Shown: in pieces, positions 49,268 through 51,711 of the stretch | Numbering within the stretch: the first letter of the stretch is position 1 | Layout of the letters: the number at the start of each line of letters is the position of its first letter | Assembly: GCA_020073005.1 (NCBI GenBank) | Contig: JAIQFX010000007.1 | Span: 1-51,711, forward strand | Length of the DNA stretch: 51,711 bases | From: Terriglobia bacterium | GTDB taxonomy: Bacteria; Acidobacteriota; Vicinamibacteria; Vicinamibacterales; CAVVIG01 | Direction: 5' to 3' | Notes under the pieces: model-generated | What the model saw: the letters and a program-made list of their open reading frames with translations, nothing else | What the model was told of the DNA's origin: nothing | Databases searched by the model: none | Program-made: the position numbers and the translations under genes

Positions 49268-50304
49268 ATGCGTGGCAGCAGTTCGCCCTCCGGCTCCGCC
49301 ACGAGCCGGCGGCCAAACCCGGTGTCCAGAATCACCATCCCGGGACGGTCTTCCGTGCAGACACCGATCAGGGCGGCATCGACGCCGAGCGGATGCGCGC
49401 GAAGCGCCTCGAGCACGCGCCCCACGGCGGCCGCGCGCACGCCGAGCAGCGCCTTCCCTTCGTTCGCGACCAGCAGCGGATCGATGCCGACGAGCTCCGA
49501 GACGCCGCGCACGGCGTCGCGGACCGGCAGCGCCGCCTCGTCGAGCGTCACGCCGACGCCGCTCTTCGACGCCATCTCGTGCAGCGCGCTGGCCGCGCCG
49601 CCGCGCGTCGGATCCTTCATGGCGGTGATCGCATCGGGAGCGGCCGTCAGCACCGCGCGGATGAGTCCGTTGATCGGCGCGACGTCCGATCGCAGATCGA
49701 GGTCGAGCGCGAGGCCGTGACGCGTCGCCATGACCGCCATCCCGTGATCGCCGAGCGTGCCGGTCACGATGATCCGGTCGCCGGGCCGCAGTCCGCCGTC
49801 GCGGACGAGATGCGGCGCGAGCGCCATGCCGGCGGTGTTGATGACGATGCCGTCGAGCTCGCCCTTGCCCATCACCTTGGTGTCGCCGCAGATCACCGTC
49901 GCGCCGGCTTCTTCACACGCGACGCGCATCGACGCGAGGATGCGTTCGAGATCGGCGCGCGGAAATCCTTCTTCGAGAATCACGGCGCAGGTGAGGCCGA
50001 GGATGTCGGGCGCGCCCATCATCGCGAGATCGTTGACGGTGCCGGCGATCGCCAGGCGTCCGATGTCGCCGCCGGGAAAGAACGGCGGCTGGATCACGTG
50101 CGAGTCGGTCGTCATCACGAGCCAGCGATCGCCGAGCCTGACCGCGCCGCCGTCGTCCATGGCCGCCACGCCGACCAGTCCGGCGGGCACTTCGGGATCG
50201 GTTTCGAAGGCGTGCAGGAACGCCTCTTCGATGAGGCGCCGCATCGCGCGGCCGCCCGCGCCGTGCTTGAGCATGATGCGGTCGTCGGCGACTAGATGGG
50301 ACAT
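49261..50304 (-). CDS. hypE: Hydrogenase maturation protein HypE
   Basis: A 347-residue AIR-synthetase-fold enzyme that dehydrates the C-terminal thiocarboxamide to a thiocyanate, giving the CN ligands of the [NiFe] centre. Seen: LKHGAGGRAMRRLIEEAF, TTDSHVIQPPFFPGGDIG, GTVNDLAMMGA, MKDPTRGGAASALHEMA, and the invariant C-terminal PRIC whose Cys is the modified residue. ATG 50304 overlaps the hypD end by 13 bases. Confidence 0.97.
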   Translation of the reverse strand: MSHLVADDRIMLKHGAGGRAMRRLIEEAFLHAFETDPEVPAGLVGVAAMDDGGAVRLGDRWLVMTTDSHVIQPPFFPGGDIGRLAIAGTVNDLAMMGAPDILGLTCAVILEEGFPRADLERILASMRVACEEAGATVICGDTKVMGKGELDGIVINTAGMALAPHLVRDGGLRPGDRIIVTGTLGDHGMAVMATRHGLALDLDLRSDVAPINGLIRAVLTAAPDAITAMKDPTRGGAASALHEMASKSGVGVTLDEAALPVRDAVRGVSELVGIDPLLVANEGKALLGVRAAAVGRVLEALRAHPLGVDAALIGVCTEDRPGMVILDTGFGRRLVAEPEGELLPRIC

Positions 50305-51419
50305 GTCACGTCTCCGAGGTTGGGGACACCGCCGTACTGATGCCAGATGCGGCACGTGCCTTCGCTGCTCACCATGCACGCGCCGACCGGCGAATCGGGC
50401 ACGCACGCGCCGCCGAACAGGGGGCAGTCCGCCGGCGACGCGATGCCCGCCATGATGTTTCCGCAGATGCACTGGCGCGCGAGCGTGGACGGCGCGTGCC
50501 GCCACAGCGACGCGAGGTCGATCGTGAAGCGGCGCCGCGCGTCGACCGCGGCCCACTCGTCACGCAGGCGCAGGTTGCCGTTCGGGATGTGCGCGATGCC
50601 CCGCCAGCGCCCGCCGATCGGGCGGAACACCTGCCAGAGCTGGCGCTGCGCGTTGCGATTGCCTTCGCGGGTGACGCAGCGCGGGAACATGTTGACCACC
50701 GCCGGCGCGCGATCGCGGACGAGCTCGACGAGTTTGAGGAGCGCCGCCAGGATGTCGAGCGGCTCGAAGCCCGCGACGACGACCGGCAGCTGGTGGCGCG
50801 CGACGAACGGCTCGAAGATGCCCCAGCCGGTGATCGTCGCGGCGTGGCCGGCCGCCAGGAATCCCTCGACGCGCGTGTCGGGCATCTCGGCGACGATCTC
50901 CATCACGGGCGGAATGTATTTGTGCGCGGAGAGGATCGAGAAGTTCTTCGGCACGCCGGCGAGGATCACGGCCGCGGTCGCGACGGCGGTGGTCTCGAAG
51001 CCCGTCGCGAAGAACACGACCTCATCGGTCGTCTCGCGCGCGAGATCGATCGCCTGCGCGATGCTGTAGACCGTGTCGATCGTCGCGCCGCGGGCCTGCG
51101 CGTCCGCGAGGGATCCCGCCGTCCCCGGTACGCGCACCATGTCGCCGTAGGTCGCGATGCGCGCGCCCTGCTGCGCGAGCACGACCGCTTCGTCGATTTC
51201 CGGCTGGTCGGTGATGCAGACCGGGCAGCCCGGGCCCATGATGACGTTGAGGCGGCGCGGGAACGCGGACCGCAGCCCGAACTTCGCGATCGCCTGCTCG
51301 TGGCTGCCGCAGACGTGCATGAGCGACACTTCACGGCCCACATCGCCGGTCGCACGTGCAAGCGCGTCAGCCAGCGCTCTTGCGCGAATCGGATCGCGGA
51401 ATTCGAGAAGATTCGCCAC
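50292..51419 (-). CDS. hypD: Hydrogenase maturation protein HypD
   Basis: A 375-residue HypD, the scaffold on which Fe(CN)2CO is assembled with HypC. Key motifs: HVCGSHEQAI (iron-binding Cys), GPGCPVCITD (redox Cys pair), FFATGFETTAVATA, and the C-terminal cysteines (QCICGNIMAG, CPLFGGAC, GACMVSSEGTC) that hold a 4Fe-4S cluster. Starts at GTG 51419, two bases after the hypC stop. Confidence 0.97.
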   Translation of the reverse strand: MANLLEFRDPIRARALADALARATGDVGREVSLMHVCGSHEQAIAKFGLRSAFPRRLNVIMGPGCPVCITDQPEIDEAVVLAQQGARIATYGDMVRVPGTAGSLADAQARGATIDTVYSIAQAIDLARETTDEVVFFATGFETTAVATAAVILAGVPKNFSILSAHKYIPPVMEIVAEMPDTRVEGFLAAGHAATITGWGIFEPFVARHQLPVVVAGFEPLDILAALLKLVELVRDRAPAVVNMFPRCVTREGNRNAQRQLWQVFRPIGGRWRGIAHIPNGNLRLRDEWAAVDARRRFTIDLASLWRHAPSTLARQCICGNIMAGIASPADCPLFGGACVPDSPVGACMVSSEGTCRIWHQYGGVPNLGDVTCPI

Positions 51420-51441
51420 TTCTACCTTCTGCCTTCTGGCT
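51419..51441. repeat. CTTCTGCCTTCTGG-type repeat at the hypC end
   Basis: CTTCTACCTTCTGCCTTCTG and neighbouring bases form an imperfect tandem. On the minus strand it encodes KPEGRR and the TAG stop of hypC. Confidence 0.7.
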
Positions 51442-51711
51442 TTGCGCTTCCGCCGATTTCTCCGCGGACATCGGCGGCCATCAGATCGTTCCGATCCGCT
51501 TCCTTCAGCAGCTGCTCGTACATCTCGAGCGTCAGCTTCACGTCCTCGGGCGGAATGCGGCGGATGGCGAAGCCGACGTGATTCAGGACGTAGTCGCCCG
51601 TGGCGACCGGCTCGTCGACGAGATCGAGCCGCACGCGTCGCCGCACGCCCCAGAAATCAACGACCGCTGAAAGGTCATCGACCTCGACCACGAGTCCCGG
51701 TACGCCTAAGC
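51422..51711 (-). CDS. hypC: Hydrogenase maturation chaperone HypC, start cut by window edge
   Basis: The frame is open to the window edge and reads LGVPGLVVEVDD right from 51709; the two bases before it are GC, fitting the TGC of the essential Cys2 in MCLGVPG. So only the Met and part of Cys2 are missing. HypC carries iron with its ligands from HypD to the hydrogenase. The fold continues FWGVRRRVRLDLVDEPVATG and YVLNHVGFAIRRI. The last residues (SAKPEGRR) are from a repeat and are not family-like. hypF is not in the window and may lie just beyond. Confidence 0.93.
   Translation of the reverse strand, partial: LGVPGLVVEVDDLSAVVDFWGVRRRVRLDLVDEPVATGDYVLNHVGFAIRRIPPEDVKLTLEMYEQLLKEADRNDLMAADVRGEIGGSAKPEGRR

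Overview
The window is high-GC, gene-dense bacterial chromosome with many ATGA/GTGA-type gene overlaps. The gene types point to Acidobacteriota, most likely a Vicinamibacteria-like soil or subsurface lineage. The main clues are a PadR regulator driving duplicated ADOP-type permeases, a large carboxypeptidase-regulatory-like secreted protein, NtrC-type regulators, a glycolate oxidase operon and an aerobic-type [NiFe]-hydrogenase maturation operon. The taxonomic placement is inference. No rRNA, tRNA, CRISPR array, prophage or transposase gene was seen.

Layout. 1-3.3 kb: two tandem ADOP permeases (the first cut by the window edge) behind a PadR repressor. 3.4-9.1 kb: secreted regulatory-like domain protein, a small redox/methyltransferase/lipoprotein operon, an ECF sigma factor with a SecDF-P1-head membrane partner, and a broken MOSC gene carrying a 35-bp micro-inversion. 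9.4-13.5 kb: glcDEF. 13.5-17.1 kb: TIM-barrel isomerase, a primase-like protein, OsmC and a tandem Usp. 17.3-21.3 kb: Usp, P-type ATPase and a degenerate trypsin-like protein. 21.3-26.7 kb: a five-gene export system (LolA-like protein, two FtsX permeases, ATPase, outer-membrane barrel). 26.7-36.6 kb: a sigma-54 control region with a sensorless, cysteine-rich activator paired with a NifU-type Fe-S protein, an NtrC regulator, a response regulator, a PAS histidine kinase and several small proteins. 36.8-45.8 kb: pyruvate:ferredoxin oxidoreductase, a DHOD-like flavoprotein, Usp, a GNAT/ADP-forming acyl-CoA synthetase fusion and a ZIP transporter. 45.8-51.7 kb: Ni transporter, hypB, hypA, an enoyl-CoA-hydratase-like and a formyltransferase-like gene, hypE, hypD, hypC.

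How it fits together. At least six -24/-12 (sigma-54) promoters were found by eye, ahead of usp/P-type ATPase, a small wHTH-like gene, a PEGA-domain gene, nifU/activator, a 79-aa protein and a radical SAM protein; a weaker tandem pair lies ahead of pyruvate:ferredoxin oxidoreductase. With Usp proteins, fermentation-type pyruvate/acetyl-CoA enzymes and hydrogenase maturation, this looks like a low-oxygen or energy-limitation survival regulon under sigma-54 control.

The most unusual signal is a set of about a dozen families of short palindromic or tandem repeats. They lie between genes, repeatedly supply the stop codons of neighbouring genes, and in several places sit in frame inside conserved enzymes (glcE, glcF, nifJ twice, the Ni transporter, hypC, the formyltransferase and the hydratase). 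Other oddities are a HypA without its zinc-binding domain and a two-gene candidate for CO-ligand synthesis in place of a single HypX.
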